Below are positions 8,650-17,004 of a stretch of DNA of 64,000 nt, piece by piece; the stretch's first letter is position 1, and every line of letters starts with the position of its first letter. Position numbers and translations under genes: made by a program. The notes beneath the pieces were generated by a model. That model did no database searches and was not told the origin of the DNA. It saw nothing but the letters and a program-made list of their open reading frames with translations. The DNA is from CAZVVT01 sp964630595 (GTDB taxonomy: Bacteria; Chlamydiota; Chlamydiia; Chlamydiales; VFKH01). Location: the NCBI GenBank assembly GCA_964630595.1, contig CAZVVT010000002.1, positions 222,563-286,562 of the forward strand, written 5' to 3'.

Positions 8650-8754
8650 ACATCACTCCTTTTTTCATTTTCTAAACCTGTACCGACTACAGATGCAAGT
8701 GACGTTTTTAGTGGGGGGAAAACGGCAAAGTCGTTAATGTCCTGATAGGGAGTG

Positions 8755-8782
8755 ATGGTAATGCACATAATGCATTAACCAT
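8755..8782. promoter_or_regulatory. inverted repeat upstream of the translocator-like gene
   Basis: ATGGTAATGCA and TGCATTAACCAT form a near-perfect palindrome (one-base asymmetry) ending 9 nt before the ATG at 8792. No Shine-Dalgarno sequence is visible between it and the start. It could be an operator or a hairpin affecting translation. It is the only marked structure in the 142-nt divergent region 8650-8791. Confidence 0.45.
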
Positions 8783-8791
8783 CAATGTGTT

Positions 8792-10057
8792 ATGTCTGGA
8801 TCGGAGAATATAGAATCAGAGCGGATTCGATCAGAGCTGGAAGATGCAGCATTAGTGTCCGCTTCACAAGCAGCAGCTTTAGATGCGCAGGCGCATAGTC
8901 AGGCGCTGCGGCGATTTGTTAAAGACATGATCGAAAAGGCGGAGGAAAATCCAATGCCGCCTACGACCAACGCTCCTCTCTCTTATTTAGCGCGGCTGCC
9001 CGAACAAGAGCCCCTCTCCTCACCTGCCGTGATCAGTACTGTAAATAGTGACGTGAAGAGTTGGCTGCTGAATAATCCTACGATAAAGAATCGCTTTCCC
9101 GCGGTCGAAGCAGCCTCCGCCAGCTATCCCCACGGCTTTGCCACCAATGGTGGTGTGATGTTGGTCACTCTTTTAATGTCGGAGATTTCCGAAAAAGAGG
9201 CGCGCTCTTCCACCTCTTTAACTGTGCAATCTGTAACAGAATCCGCCGTTGTAAAGGAGACGGCCATGGCCTCTGTCAACGCCGATGTTACTACAGGCAT
9301 TGCCAATGCAAATGCTCTGCAAAAGCAGGGCCAAGCCGCTATGGTGAACGCCGGCGTCTCCTTTGCCATGGCCGCTATTTCCGCGCTCATGCTGGGCGCC
9401 AGCAGCGCTCTTTCTGTCTACGGAACGATTGCCAAGGCCTTGAACACCGCAGCAACGGAAGAGGCGACTATAGGCGTCTCTGCTGCAAGAGAGGCGGGAG
9501 ATGAGCCGGCCCCTTTGCGTCCCAATGTGGCAGGAGAGTCCGAGAGCGCCCTATCCGGCGAAGGAGGAGAGGCGGAGCAGGGGCTCGACAGTCAAATTGA
9601 CGTGACTCCTGAGAGCGCGTCACGTGCAGGGCTGCGAGGGGCACGGGAAGCAGCGGAAGAAGCCGTTCCTCCTCCAGCTGAACCGCCAGCCGCCGGTGCA
9701 CCACCGGAACCGGCAGCTGCTCCAGCAGGCCCCAGAGCAGATGACCTGCCCGCAGCGGGCAAGGCCGAGAAATGGCTGAAGGCCGGGAAACTGCTCTCTA
9801 AAGTGGGAACGGTCGTCTCCGGCATCGGAAGCGGGGCGGGCTCTCTTGCCGCCGCCGCACTCACCAAGGAAGAGTCTGCATTCCAAACGCAGAGCGCAGT
9901 AGCGCAGTATGGCTCCAGCTACCTGAACGCCCAGTCGCAGCTGTTCAGCTACTTTATGAACGCCACTACGCAAGTAGCGCAATCCTCTCTGACCAACGCT
10001 AGCGCCAGCGCCTCCGCTGTGGGCACCGTCAACGCTTCGATGGTGGTACGCGGTTAA
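8792..10057 (+). CDS. putative T3SS translocator-like / secreted protein
   Basis: 421 residues, not a family I can name. Ala/Ser-rich and mostly helical, with no Sec signal. Two hydrophobic segments stand out: residues ~181-216 (AAISALMLGASSALSVYG) and ~337-358 (VGTVVSGIGSGAGSLAAAAL). They are separated by an acidic, Pro/Ala-rich linker (about 225-325). Two separated hydrophobic stretches in an Ala-rich helical protein is the plan of SctE/CopB-type translocators. The gene directly precedes a CesT-type chaperone and the cds operon, which fits a translocator-chaperone arrangement. An in-frame TAA at 8768 rules out an earlier start. Function is inferred from composition and context only. Confidence 0.55.
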   Translation: MSGSENIESERIRSELEDAALVSASQAAALDAQAHSQALRRFVKDMIEKAEENPMPPTTNAPLSYLARLPEQEPLSSPAVISTVNSDVKSWLLNNPTIKNRFPAVEAASASYPHGFATNGGVMLVTLLMSEISEKEARSSTSLTVQSVTESAVVKETAMASVNADVTTGIANANALQKQGQAAMVNAGVSFAMAAISALMLGASSALSVYGTIAKALNTAATEEATIGVSAAREAGDEPAPLRPNVAGESESALSGEGGEAEQGLDSQIDVTPESASRAGLRGAREAAEEAVPPPAEPPAAGAPPEPAAAPAGPRADDLPAAGKAEKWLKAGKLLSKVGTVVSGIGSGAGSLAAAALTKEESAFQTQSAVAQYGSSYLNAQSQLFSYFMNATTQVAQSSLTNASASASAVGTVNASMVVRG

Positions 10058-10121
10058 TCTTTAGTTCTCTGACGGAACGTGTTTATCACTACCAAAAATA
10101 AAGCTCCAGAGATATGTTGGG

Positions 10122-10583
10122 ATGATGCCCGCGCTTGACGCCCAACTGGAAGAACACATCACCCGGCTCAGCAGCGAACTGCCCCTGCCCCCACAGATGC
10201 GCAGCAAAGACCGCGGGGCATATACTCTGCGTTTTAGCGGCACCCTTCAAGTAGAACTCACCATAGAAGATAACATGGTGCGTTACCGAGGCCTTTTAGG
10301 CTCCCTTCCCGCCTCTCAACTCGAAAGCTTTTTAGTGTATGTGTCCTTTGCCAATTTGTTCGGCGAGGGAACAGGCAATAGTGTGATCTCTTTAGACAAC
10401 GCAGGGAAATTGCTCTACTTAAGCCGCTACCTCTCCTCTCCCCTTTCCTATACGCGCTTCCAGGATGAGCTGGAATCATTTGTAAACTTCCTGGAGATCT
10501 GGCAGAAGAAGTGTACTGACGCCTCCAGTGTGGAGGTTCAGTATACAAACGGGATCCTTCAACCCCCTGGCGCATCACCATGA
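10122..10583 (+). CDS. CesT-family T3SS chaperone, CT663-like
   Basis: 153 residues, acidic, with the alpha/beta pattern of class I type III chaperones (LQVELTIEDNMVRYRG, then NAGKLLYLSRYL and a long C-terminal helix). It sits immediately before cdsD exactly as CT663 does in Chlamydia, and its TGA overlaps the cdsD ATG (ATGA at 10580-10583). Such chaperones are cytosolic dimers that bind the N-terminus of secreted substrates; the protein at 8792 is the obvious nearby candidate client. An ATG one codon downstream (10125) is an equally possible start. Confidence 0.75.
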   Translation: MMPALDAQLEEHITRLSSELPLPPQMRSKDRGAYTLRFSGTLQVELTIEDNMVRYRGLLGSLPASQLESFLVYVSFANLFGEGTGNSVISLDNAGKLLYLSRYLSSPLSYTRFQDELESFVNFLEIWQKKCTDASSVEVQYTNGILQPPGASP

Positions 10584-12313
10584 CGGCAAAGCTGGTTGCT
10601 CAAGAAGGCCTTTTAAAAGGCCAAGCGATGGCTCTCGATCCAGGCCCTGATCAGTCAGTGCGTGAATGGCATGTCGGACGCGATCCCGATATGGCCGGTG
10701 TCGTTTTACAAGACCCCGCTGTCTCCCGCCAGCACGTCCTGATCCGCAAAGCAGTAGATGGCTACACCATCGAAAATCTCTCTGCGACCAACCCCGTATT
10801 AGTGAATGGCAAAGCCATCACAGGAACCACCGCCCTTCCCGAAAAAGCCCTGGTCAAAATCGGCTCCTCCACCTTCCTCTTTACAGAAGAGGAGTTGCCC
10901 GCGCTGACGATCAGCGAAGAAAGCCCTGTGCATGATGGCGGTCCTTATAACACTATTTTTGAAGCCGCCTCGGAGATCCAAAACCCCACTGTCGACCTCT
11001 CTCTTCGTCAGCGCTGGTTGATCAAAGTCATCGGTGGCCCGCAATCCGGCGCGGAGTTTTCCATGGAGCGCGGCAAGAGCTATGTCATCGGCAGCGACCC
11101 CACTCTCTGCGACGTCATCTTCTATGACTTGAGCGTCTCGCGCAAACATGCCAAGATCACCGTGCAAGACAGCGACGTCTGCCTCATTGAGGACTTAAGC
11201 AGTCGCAATGGTGTCTACGTGGACGGCGTCAAAATTGACAAGCCGACCGAGCTGACCGGCAACGAAGTCGTTGCTCTGGGCACCACCTCTTTCGTCGTCA
11301 TTGACCGCGAAAAAAGCTCTGAAACCATTCTCGCCCTCTCTCCCGAAGACAAGAAGGAGCAGGCCGCTGCTGCGCCGCCAGAAGAACCTCAGTGGAAAAA
11401 AGCTCTTGGTTCCCGCGAAATTCAAATCACCCTCTTCGTCATGGCTTTGGTGGCCCTCTTTGCCGTCTTTGGCATCAGCAGCCTCTTTCAATCTGAACCT
11501 GCCACAGAGGTGACGCCGCGCGATTACAACAGCGAAATCGCTGAAGTAATGAAAGGGTATCCCGACATCTCTTGGTCCTATAATAGCGCCACTTCCAAAC
11601 TCTTCCTCGCCGGCCACGTACTCACAGCGGTAGACAAAACAAAGCTGGAGTTTGCCCTCAAGAATCTGCACTTCATCTCCGATGCAGATGACGCCAACGT
11701 GATCGTCGATCAAAATATTTGGAGCCAGATCAACACACTCATCGCACAGAACCCAGAATGGGTGGGCATCTCCATGTATGCCGATCAACCTGGCCACTTC
11801 ATTCTCACAGGCTACCTCAATACAAGAGAGCAGGCCGCAGGCTTGAGTGATTGGATCAACCAAAACTTCTCCTACCTCGACCGATTGGAAAACCGCGTCG
11901 TGGTAGAGCAAGACTTGCAGGTGCAAATCGTCAACCTTCTGCTATCGAAGGGCTTTAACGGCGTCACGATTGAATTGGGCAATGGCGAATTGACCATCAC
12001 CGGTTTTATTTCGCAGGACCGCGCACATGCTTTCCAGGAAACCTTGGAGCAGCTGCAATCAATTCCCGGCCTACGCGTGGTGAAAAACTTTGTGGCCGTA
12101 CTAACGCCAGCAGAAGCCGTGGTCGACATCAGCGATCGCTATCATGTAACGGGCTTTTCAACAAAGGATGATGCCAACATTAATGTTATTATTAATGGGC
12201 AAATCCTCAGTCGTGGAGACACGATAGATGGGATGGTTATTACCTCCATTCAGCCGCGTACCGTCTTCCTGGAAAAAAATGGACTTAAATTCAAAATCGA
12301 ATACAATCCGTGA
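10580..12313 (+). CDS. cdsD: T3SS inner-membrane ring protein CdsD (SctD)
   Basis: 577 residues. Two FHA domains lie in the cytoplasmic part: the first near residues 10-100 (GRDPDMAGVVLQDPAVSRQH) and the second near 145-240 (IGSDPTLCDVIFYDLSVSRK, then LSSRNGVYVDG). A single membrane helix follows (~280-302, ITLFVMALVALFAVFGISSL), then a periplasmic region with BON/ring-building-like repeats. Two FHA domains are a feature of chlamydial CdsD, whose partners are thought to include phosphoproteins and kinases. At 577 residues it is clearly shorter than the ~830 residues I recall for C. trachomatis CdsD. The second FHA retains Ser-Arg-Lys-His and SSRNG, so phosphothreonine binding is likely. Confidence 0.92.
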   Translation: MTAKLVAQEGLLKGQAMALDPGPDQSVREWHVGRDPDMAGVVLQDPAVSRQHVLIRKAVDGYTIENLSATNPVLVNGKAITGTTALPEKALVKIGSSTFLFTEEELPALTISEESPVHDGGPYNTIFEAASEIQNPTVDLSLRQRWLIKVIGGPQSGAEFSMERGKSYVIGSDPTLCDVIFYDLSVSRKHAKITVQDSDVCLIEDLSSRNGVYVDGVKIDKPTELTGNEVVALGTTSFVVIDREKSSETILALSPEDKKEQAAAAPPEEPQWKKALGSREIQITLFVMALVALFAVFGISSLFQSEPATEVTPRDYNSEIAEVMKGYPDISWSYNSATSKLFLAGHVLTAVDKTKLEFALKNLHFISDADDANVIVDQNIWSQINTLIAQNPEWVGISMYADQPGHFILTGYLNTREQAAGLSDWINQNFSYLDRLENRVVVEQDLQVQIVNLLLSKGFNGVTIELGNGELTITGFISQDRAHAFQETLEQLQSIPGLRVVKNFVAVLTPAEAVVDISDRYHVTGFSTKDDANINVIINGQILSRGDTIDGMVITSIQPRTVFLEKNGLKFKIEYNP

Positions 12314-12329
12314 GACGAAGGGCAATGTT

Positions 12330-12563
12330 ATGTACGGACTAGAAAAAGATCAAAAGACTGGTGTGTTCGACCTCGAGCGCGACTTATCCGGTGCCGACAA
12401 AGTCAAGAAAGCAGCGGAGATCAAGAAGATGATTGCTGCTCGTCAAGATGAATTGAAAAAATCTCTCCGCGAAGGGGAAGACAAAGAGACTTTTGCCGTA
12501 GCAGAGGCTCTGCTCAACGGATACAATTCGTTGAGCCAAGTTGTGGAAAGGATTACACGGTAG
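12330..12563 (+). CDS. cdsE: T3SS needle chaperone CdsE (SctE-type, CT665-like)
   Basis: 77 residues starting MYGLEKDQKTG, with GAAGGG about 8 nt before the ATG. Longer upstream readings overlap cdsD and are unlikely. The protein is charged and helical (KKAAEIKKMIAARQDELKK). Its size and position between cdsD and the needle gene match CT665. In Chlamydia this protein and CdsG act together as cochaperones that keep the needle subunit CdsF soluble. The assignment rests on size, charge pattern and synteny. Confidence 0.8.
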   Translation: MYGLEKDQKTGVFDLERDLSGADKVKKAAEIKKMIAARQDELKKSLREGEDKETFAVAEALLNGYNSLSQVVERITR

Positions 12564-12569
12564 GTAAAC

Positions 12570-12833
12570 ATGGGCGCGCCTGGAGCACCTTCACAGAACG
12601 TCAATTGGAATGCTCTCATTGGCCTCTACTCGACCATGTCGAGTTCTGTCGCCACTCAATCCGCATCACTTGGAAGCTCCTCGAACATCTCTACCGGTGT
12701 TTCCATGTCTGCTCTATTCAGCTTGCAGCTCGCCATGAACAACCTCTCCATGTTCGGTCAAACACTGACCAACGTGATTCAGGGTGTGCAGGAAGTTGCC
12801 ATGGGAATCGCCCGTAACGCTAAAGGTTCATAA
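12570..12833 (+). CDS. cdsF: T3SS needle subunit CdsF (SctF)
   Basis: 87 residues, small and helical with no signal peptide. It has a Ser/Asn-rich turn around SSNISTGVSM between two helices and a C-terminal helix ending VAMGIARNAKGS. It lies 6 nt after cdsE and before cdsG, in the place of CT666. SctF proteins polymerise into the extracellular needle. Unlike Chlamydiaceae CdsF, which I recall as Cys-containing, this protein has no Cys, so disulfide cross-linking of the needle is not possible here. Confidence 0.8.
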   Translation: MGAPGAPSQNVNWNALIGLYSTMSSSVATQSASLGSSSNISTGVSMSALFSLQLAMNNLSMFGQTLTNVIQGVQEVAMGIARNAKGS

Positions 12834-12845
12834 AAGGAGTCTTCG

Positions 12846-13325
12846 ATGTCAGCCATACCTATGCATAAAGAAGATTTCGGCCTCCTCATCGAAGGTGGGT
12901 TCGTTGCCGTAAAGCAGGGCAATCGCAATGCAGCACGTCGTCTTTTTGAAGCAGCCCACCGCCTTCGCCCCGAACATAGCGCTCCAAAATTGGGGTTTGG
13001 CTATATCGCTTTGAATGAACTCAACTTGCCCTTGGCTCGCCAAACCTTTGAAGCGATCTTAAATGAAGAGCCCAATAACGCCATGGCCAAAGTTCTTCTC
13101 GGTTTCTCCTTCATGATGGACCGTTTTATGGTCGTCGCCGGCAAGCGCAAAGGCGCCCCCCTTCCTCCACAAGAAACCACCAATGCCTCGGTAGCAAAGG
13201 GCCACACTCTTATTGAGCAGGCACTCCAGCAAAGCCAAGACCCCGCAGTACACCGTCTAGGCAAGGCAGCAATGGAACTGGCACAAAAAGTCGGTTCCTA
13301 CCTCGAAACCCCAATGAAGCACTAG
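12846..13325 (+). CDS. cdsG: T3SS needle cochaperone CdsG (TPR protein)
   Basis: 159 residues with TPR-like helices (AARRLFEAAHRLRPEHSAPK, ARQTFEAILNEEPNNAMAK). AAAGGAG sits ahead of the ATG. YscG/CdsG proteins form a TPR cradle around the needle subunit together with the SctE-type cochaperone, preventing premature assembly in the cytosol. The position after cdsF matches CT667. Its stop shares one base with the GTG start of the next gene, implying translational coupling. Confidence 0.82.
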   Translation: MSAIPMHKEDFGLLIEGGFVAVKQGNRNAARRLFEAAHRLRPEHSAPKLGFGYIALNELNLPLARQTFEAILNEEPNNAMAKVLLGFSFMMDRFMVVAGKRKGAPLPPQETTNASVAKGHTLIEQALQQSQDPAVHRLGKAAMELAQKVGSYLETPMKH

Positions 13326-13990
13326 TGACTAACGACCCGAACCTCATTAATATCCCCTCTAATGCGGGCGCTGCCGGACCTCCTAGCGTAACGACAGGAC
13401 CGGGCACCGGAGGGTTGCCCGTCCCTTCAGGCGAACCACCTCCTTTTAGTCTCGCCGGTGGCACCAAGGCCGAAGCGGCCGCTCCCCAACAGCCCTCTCC
13501 CATGCAAGTAGGCACTCCTGCAGGCGGCTTTGAGCCGGGCAACGTCAATGTCCAAGCCGTTCAACAACAGCTGCAGACGGTGCAGGGCCAAGTGGGCACC
13601 AGCATCATCCAATTACAAGACCCCACTCTGCAGCAGGGAGGCGGCCTTAAGCCCTCTACTGTCAATCTCTTAACGCAGCATTTGAGCAACGTTTCCGACA
13701 ACCTTTCCAGCGTCATGACGAAGCTGGGAATGCCCCCTCCTGCGCAGCCTCCCGTTCCCACCAGCAACGCCTCTGCGGTCTCTGGATTCCTCGACTATTT
13801 GACCGGCAGCCAGCAGCAGATCAGCGATCTTTCTACTCAGCTCACCAGCAAGGGGGGCAAGCTCGCGCCTGCCGATCTTCTTGCCGTGCAGCTCAAAATG
13901 TCGGGTGTCCAGCAGCAGATGGAGTTTTTCTCCGTGCTTCTTGGTAAGGCCGTTGATAATATCAAGACGGTAATGAACATCCAGAACTAG
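13325..13990 (+). CDS. CT668-like T3SS-operon protein
   Basis: 221 residues with GTG start overlapping the cdsG stop by one base. The first ~75 residues are Pro/Gly/Ala-rich and look disordered; the rest is helical and Gln-rich (VQQQLQTVQGQ, LQLKMSGVQQQMEFF). The C-terminal half resembles small T3SS rod or needle-like helical hairpins (DLLAVQLKMSGVQQQMEFFS), so an inner-rod (SctI) role is worth considering. It occupies the CT668 position between cdsG and cdsN. The function of CT668 is not settled as far as I know. Confidence 0.7.
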   Translation: MTNDPNLINIPSNAGAAGPPSVTTGPGTGGLPVPSGEPPPFSLAGGTKAEAAAPQQPSPMQVGTPAGGFEPGNVNVQAVQQQLQTVQGQVGTSIIQLQDPTLQQGGGLKPSTVNLLTQHLSNVSDNLSSVMTKLGMPPPAQPPVPTSNASAVSGFLDYLTGSQQQISDLSTQLTSKGGKLAPADLLAVQLKMSGVQQQMEFFSVLLGKAVDNIKTVMNIQN

Positions 13991-13999
13991 GGGTTACCA

Positions 14000-15313
14000 A
14001 TGAGCTTTGAGGACAAGTTCGGCAAACTGATGTCCGGCTTGGAGCAAGTCCAGGTCACAGCCGTTTCCGGTCGTATCACCCAAGTTGTTGGCATGCTGAT
14101 CAAAGCCGTCGTTCCCGGCGTCAAGATCGGCGAGCTCTGCCTCATTAAGCGCGAAGGTCCCCCGCTACATTCGGTGGTAATCGGTTTTACCCAAGAAGAG
14201 GTGATCCTCTCGCCTCTGGGCGAAATGTCGGGCATTGGCCCCTCCTCCGAAGTCATTGCCACCAAGACTCCCTACAAAGTCAAAGTGGGCATGGGCCTAC
14301 TCGGCCGCGTTGTGGATGGACTGGGTGAACCCATTGATGACAAAGGCCCTTTGGTCGATGTCAACGACAATTACCCCGTAATGCAAACGCCGCCTGATCC
14401 GCTCAAGCGCAGAATGATCGACAAGCCTCTCTCTGTCGGGGTGCGCGCCATTGATGGTGTTCTCACCGTTGGCGAAGGTCAGCGCATGGGCATCTTCGCT
14501 GCGGCCGGCGGCGGTAAGTCCACCCTTCTGGGCATGATCGCCAAGAACGCCGTTGCCGACATCAACGTCATCGCCCTCATCGGTGAGCGTGGTCGCGAGG
14601 TTCGCGAATTCATCGAACACGATCTGGGACCAGAGGGAATGAAGCGCTCTGTCGTCATCGTCTCCACCTCCGATCAGCCCTCTCAGCTACGCCTCAACGC
14701 GGCCTACACGGGAACCGCTATTGCAGAGTACTTCCGCGACCAGGGCAAATCGGTCATCTTGATGATGGACTCCATCACCCGCTTTGCGCGCGCACTGCGT
14801 GAAGTGGGCCTCGCCGCCGGTGAGCCACCTGCACGTGCCGGCTACACCCCATCCGTCTTCTCCACGCTACCCCGCCTACTCGAGCGCTCCGGAAATTCCG
14901 ATAAGGGTTCAATCACCGCCTTCTACACCATCCTTGTTGCCGGCGATGATATGACAGAGCCTGTTGCGGACGAAACCAAGTCGATCTTGGACGGCCACAT
15001 CATCCTCTCTTCTGCATTGGCGCAGACCTACCACTACCCTGCCATCGATGTTCTCTCCTCGGCCAGCCGCCTTCTTAACTCCCTTGTAGACAAAGACCAA
15101 CTCACTGCGATCGGCAAGCTACGCGAGGTGCTTGCCAACTACAAAAAGAACGAACTGCTCATCCGCATCGGGGAATACAAAAAGGGCACCGACCGCGCGG
15201 CCGACTTTGCCATCGACAACATTGAGAAGGTCAACCGCTTCCTGCGCCAAGGGGTGAGCGAAAAAGCCCCCTTTAAAGATACGGTCACCCAAATCAAGAC
15301 TCTGTTGAAATGA
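14000..15313 (+). CDS. cdsN: T3SS ATPase CdsN (SctN)
   Basis: 437 residues, the normal length for SctN/FliI ATPases. Walker A is GIFAAAGGGKSTLLGM, Walker B is VILMMDSITRFARALREVG, and the GERGREVREFIEHDLG arm is intact. It forms a hexamer at the base of the injectisome that unfolds substrates and strips chaperones, and it is related to F1 beta subunits. A GGGGTTACCA ribosome site precedes the ATG, 9 nt after the CT668-like gene. The last four bases overlap the cdsO start (ATGA). Confidence 0.96.
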   Translation: MSFEDKFGKLMSGLEQVQVTAVSGRITQVVGMLIKAVVPGVKIGELCLIKREGPPLHSVVIGFTQEEVILSPLGEMSGIGPSSEVIATKTPYKVKVGMGLLGRVVDGLGEPIDDKGPLVDVNDNYPVMQTPPDPLKRRMIDKPLSVGVRAIDGVLTVGEGQRMGIFAAAGGGKSTLLGMIAKNAVADINVIALIGERGREVREFIEHDLGPEGMKRSVVIVSTSDQPSQLRLNAAYTGTAIAEYFRDQGKSVILMMDSITRFARALREVGLAAGEPPARAGYTPSVFSTLPRLLERSGNSDKGSITAFYTILVAGDDMTEPVADETKSILDGHIILSSALAQTYHYPAIDVLSSASRLLNSLVDKDQLTAIGKLREVLANYKKNELLIRIGEYKKGTDRAADFAIDNIEKVNRFLRQGVSEKAPFKDTVTQIKTLLK

Positions 15314-15807
15314 GCGCCTATCCCCTCAAACAGGTGCTGGAGGTCAAACTCAAGCGTCAAGAAGAGGCCGAGCGCATCGCCCAAGAAAAGAGAGTCGCGC
15401 TCGAGGCAGAACAGAAAAAACTGCGCGACGCCGAAGCCAAGCGCAACGAGGCGATGAACCTCTACAAAGACAAGCTGACGCAGCTGCGCAAAGCCCTCGA
15501 CGAGGGGGGCGTCAACTCCTCCGAAATCCTCCAGATGAAGGAGTTTCTCAAGATCTGTAAAGAACGGGTCGCTAAAGAAGAGGCCTTAGTCAAAGAGCAA
15601 AAGGCCAAAGTCGACCAAGCCCAAGAGGCCCTCAACGCCGCCCTTGTCGTCGTTAAACAGCGCCGCCTTGAAGTGGATAAGATCAACATCCACAAAGAGG
15701 AATGGACCAAAGAGACTGTGAAGGAAGAGCGCCGCCAGGAAGAAAAGACCGAAGAGGATATCGGCACTACGATGTATTACGGCAAAGAGAAAGACAAAAA
15801 TCGCTAA
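15310..15807 (+). CDS. cdsO: T3SS stalk protein CdsO (SctO)
   Basis: 165 residues, almost entirely a charged coiled coil (Lys/Glu/Ala heptads from about residue 5 to 155). This is the helical hairpin typical of SctO/FliJ, which inserts in the ATPase hexamer like the gamma subunit of F-type ATPases and links it to the export gate. Position and length match CT670. The start overlaps the end of cdsN by 4 nt. Confidence 0.88.
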   Translation: MSAYPLKQVLEVKLKRQEEAERIAQEKRVALEAEQKKLRDAEAKRNEAMNLYKDKLTQLRKALDEGGVNSSEILQMKEFLKICKERVAKEEALVKEQKAKVDQAQEALNAALVVVKQRRLEVDKINIHKEEWTKETVKEERRQEEKTEEDIGTTMYYGKEKDKNR

Positions 15808-15828
15808 AGAAGCGATAAAATCTGTTAG

Positions 15829-17004
15829 ATGAACGGCAACCGCGTCGGTCCACCTCCAGGGGCACCCAATCCCGATGAAAGCTTTCTGCTCTCTTCCGAA
15901 GCAGAGCAGCTCGCTTCCACAACCCCCTCACAGCCCTTTTCTGTCGATAATCAGCGAAAGAAGGATGAGGACGACGAAGATAAAGAAGCTGCAAAGAAAG
16001 CCGATATCAAAGCCAAACAGCAACAAGCTGCAGCCACACAAGCCTCTACTCTTGCTGCGCAGCAAAAGACAGTCGTGCCTACGCCCAAGCAAGGAGCTGC
16101 ACCGCCGCCTACGAAGGGAGCTCCTCCACCCGCTGTTCCCGGAAGGCCCGTGCCGCTCAAACCGACCACCCCAACGACTCCTGTCACCTCTCCTTTTGCG
16201 CTGGTTGGCAAGCATGGCAAACCGGCTTCAGAAACGCCCAAGATGCCCGGCAAGCCGCTGTTAGAGACACCGGTGGCGGGCAAAACGCCGCTGAAGCCCC
16301 AACAGCCTTCTATATTGCAGCCGCATGTAGCCAAGCCCAAAGAGGCGCTATTGGCTCCCCTGACGACAAAAGCGCCACCGCCACCGCCCAAATCAGCGAA
16401 AGAGCTGGAAAAGCCCAAAGAAGAGATGGGCAAGCCCCAAGCGCAGACGGCCAGCACTTCGCAGACAACACAGCCTTCAAAGGCAGCTGCTCCCAAAGCG
16501 GATGTCAAACCGGAAGAGAGCGAAGCGAAAGAGGGCAAAGAGTTCAAAGATGCCATGGCCAAAGTATCGGGACGAGAAGAGGGCGAAGGGGGTCAGCAAT
16601 CCACTGGCCAAGGGCCCACCGGTCAAGGCATGACGCTAGCCTCCGGCGCTCCCTCCTCGATCACGACTCCTGCAGGACAAGCCGCTACAGGCGCTGCCGC
16701 CTCGGCACCTGTACAAAGCATCGCTAGTCACAATGATTTCATCAATCTCGTCGCCTCCATTGCCACCAACCCGAACCAGACTGCAGTGACACTCAAAGAT
16801 GGCACGTTGATCAATGTGGAGAAGACGGGCGTGGGCTTGAACATTGCTGTGTCGACGGGTGATTCGCGTATCCAGGGCGTCATCATGGATAATAAAGGCA
16901 ACATCACAAAATCGCTGGCTGCTAAAAACATCAACGTAGCTTCATTAGAAGTGAGCCTTACTGCCGGTAAAGGCGGCCCCGTGGAGGAGGCAGACGAATT
17001 ATGA
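15829..17004 (+). CDS. cdsP: T3SS needle-length regulator CdsP (SctP)
   Basis: 391 residues. The N-terminal ~250 residues are Pro/Ala/Lys/Gln-rich and probably extended (APPPTKGAPPPAVPGRPVP). The C-terminal ~100 residues are folded with a FliK/YscP-like pattern (NQTAVTLKDGTLINVEKTG). SctP is secreted and acts as a molecular ruler and substrate-switch protein. The order cdsO-P-Q matches CT670-672. It is longer than the ~280 residues I recall for C. trachomatis CdsP, with the extra length in the disordered part, which would predict a different needle length if ruler logic holds. Overlaps cdsQ by 4 nt. Confidence 0.82.
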   Translation: MNGNRVGPPPGAPNPDESFLLSSEAEQLASTTPSQPFSVDNQRKKDEDDEDKEAAKKADIKAKQQQAAATQASTLAAQQKTVVPTPKQGAAPPPTKGAPPPAVPGRPVPLKPTTPTTPVTSPFALVGKHGKPASETPKMPGKPLLETPVAGKTPLKPQQPSILQPHVAKPKEALLAPLTTKAPPPPPKSAKELEKPKEEMGKPQAQTASTSQTTQPSKAAAPKADVKPEESEAKEGKEFKDAMAKVSGREEGEGGQQSTGQGPTGQGMTLASGAPSSITTPAGQAATGAAASAPVQSIASHNDFINLVASIATNPNQTAVTLKDGTLINVEKTGVGLNIAVSTGDSRIQGVIMDNKGNITKSLAAKNINVASLEVSLTAGKGGPVEEADEL

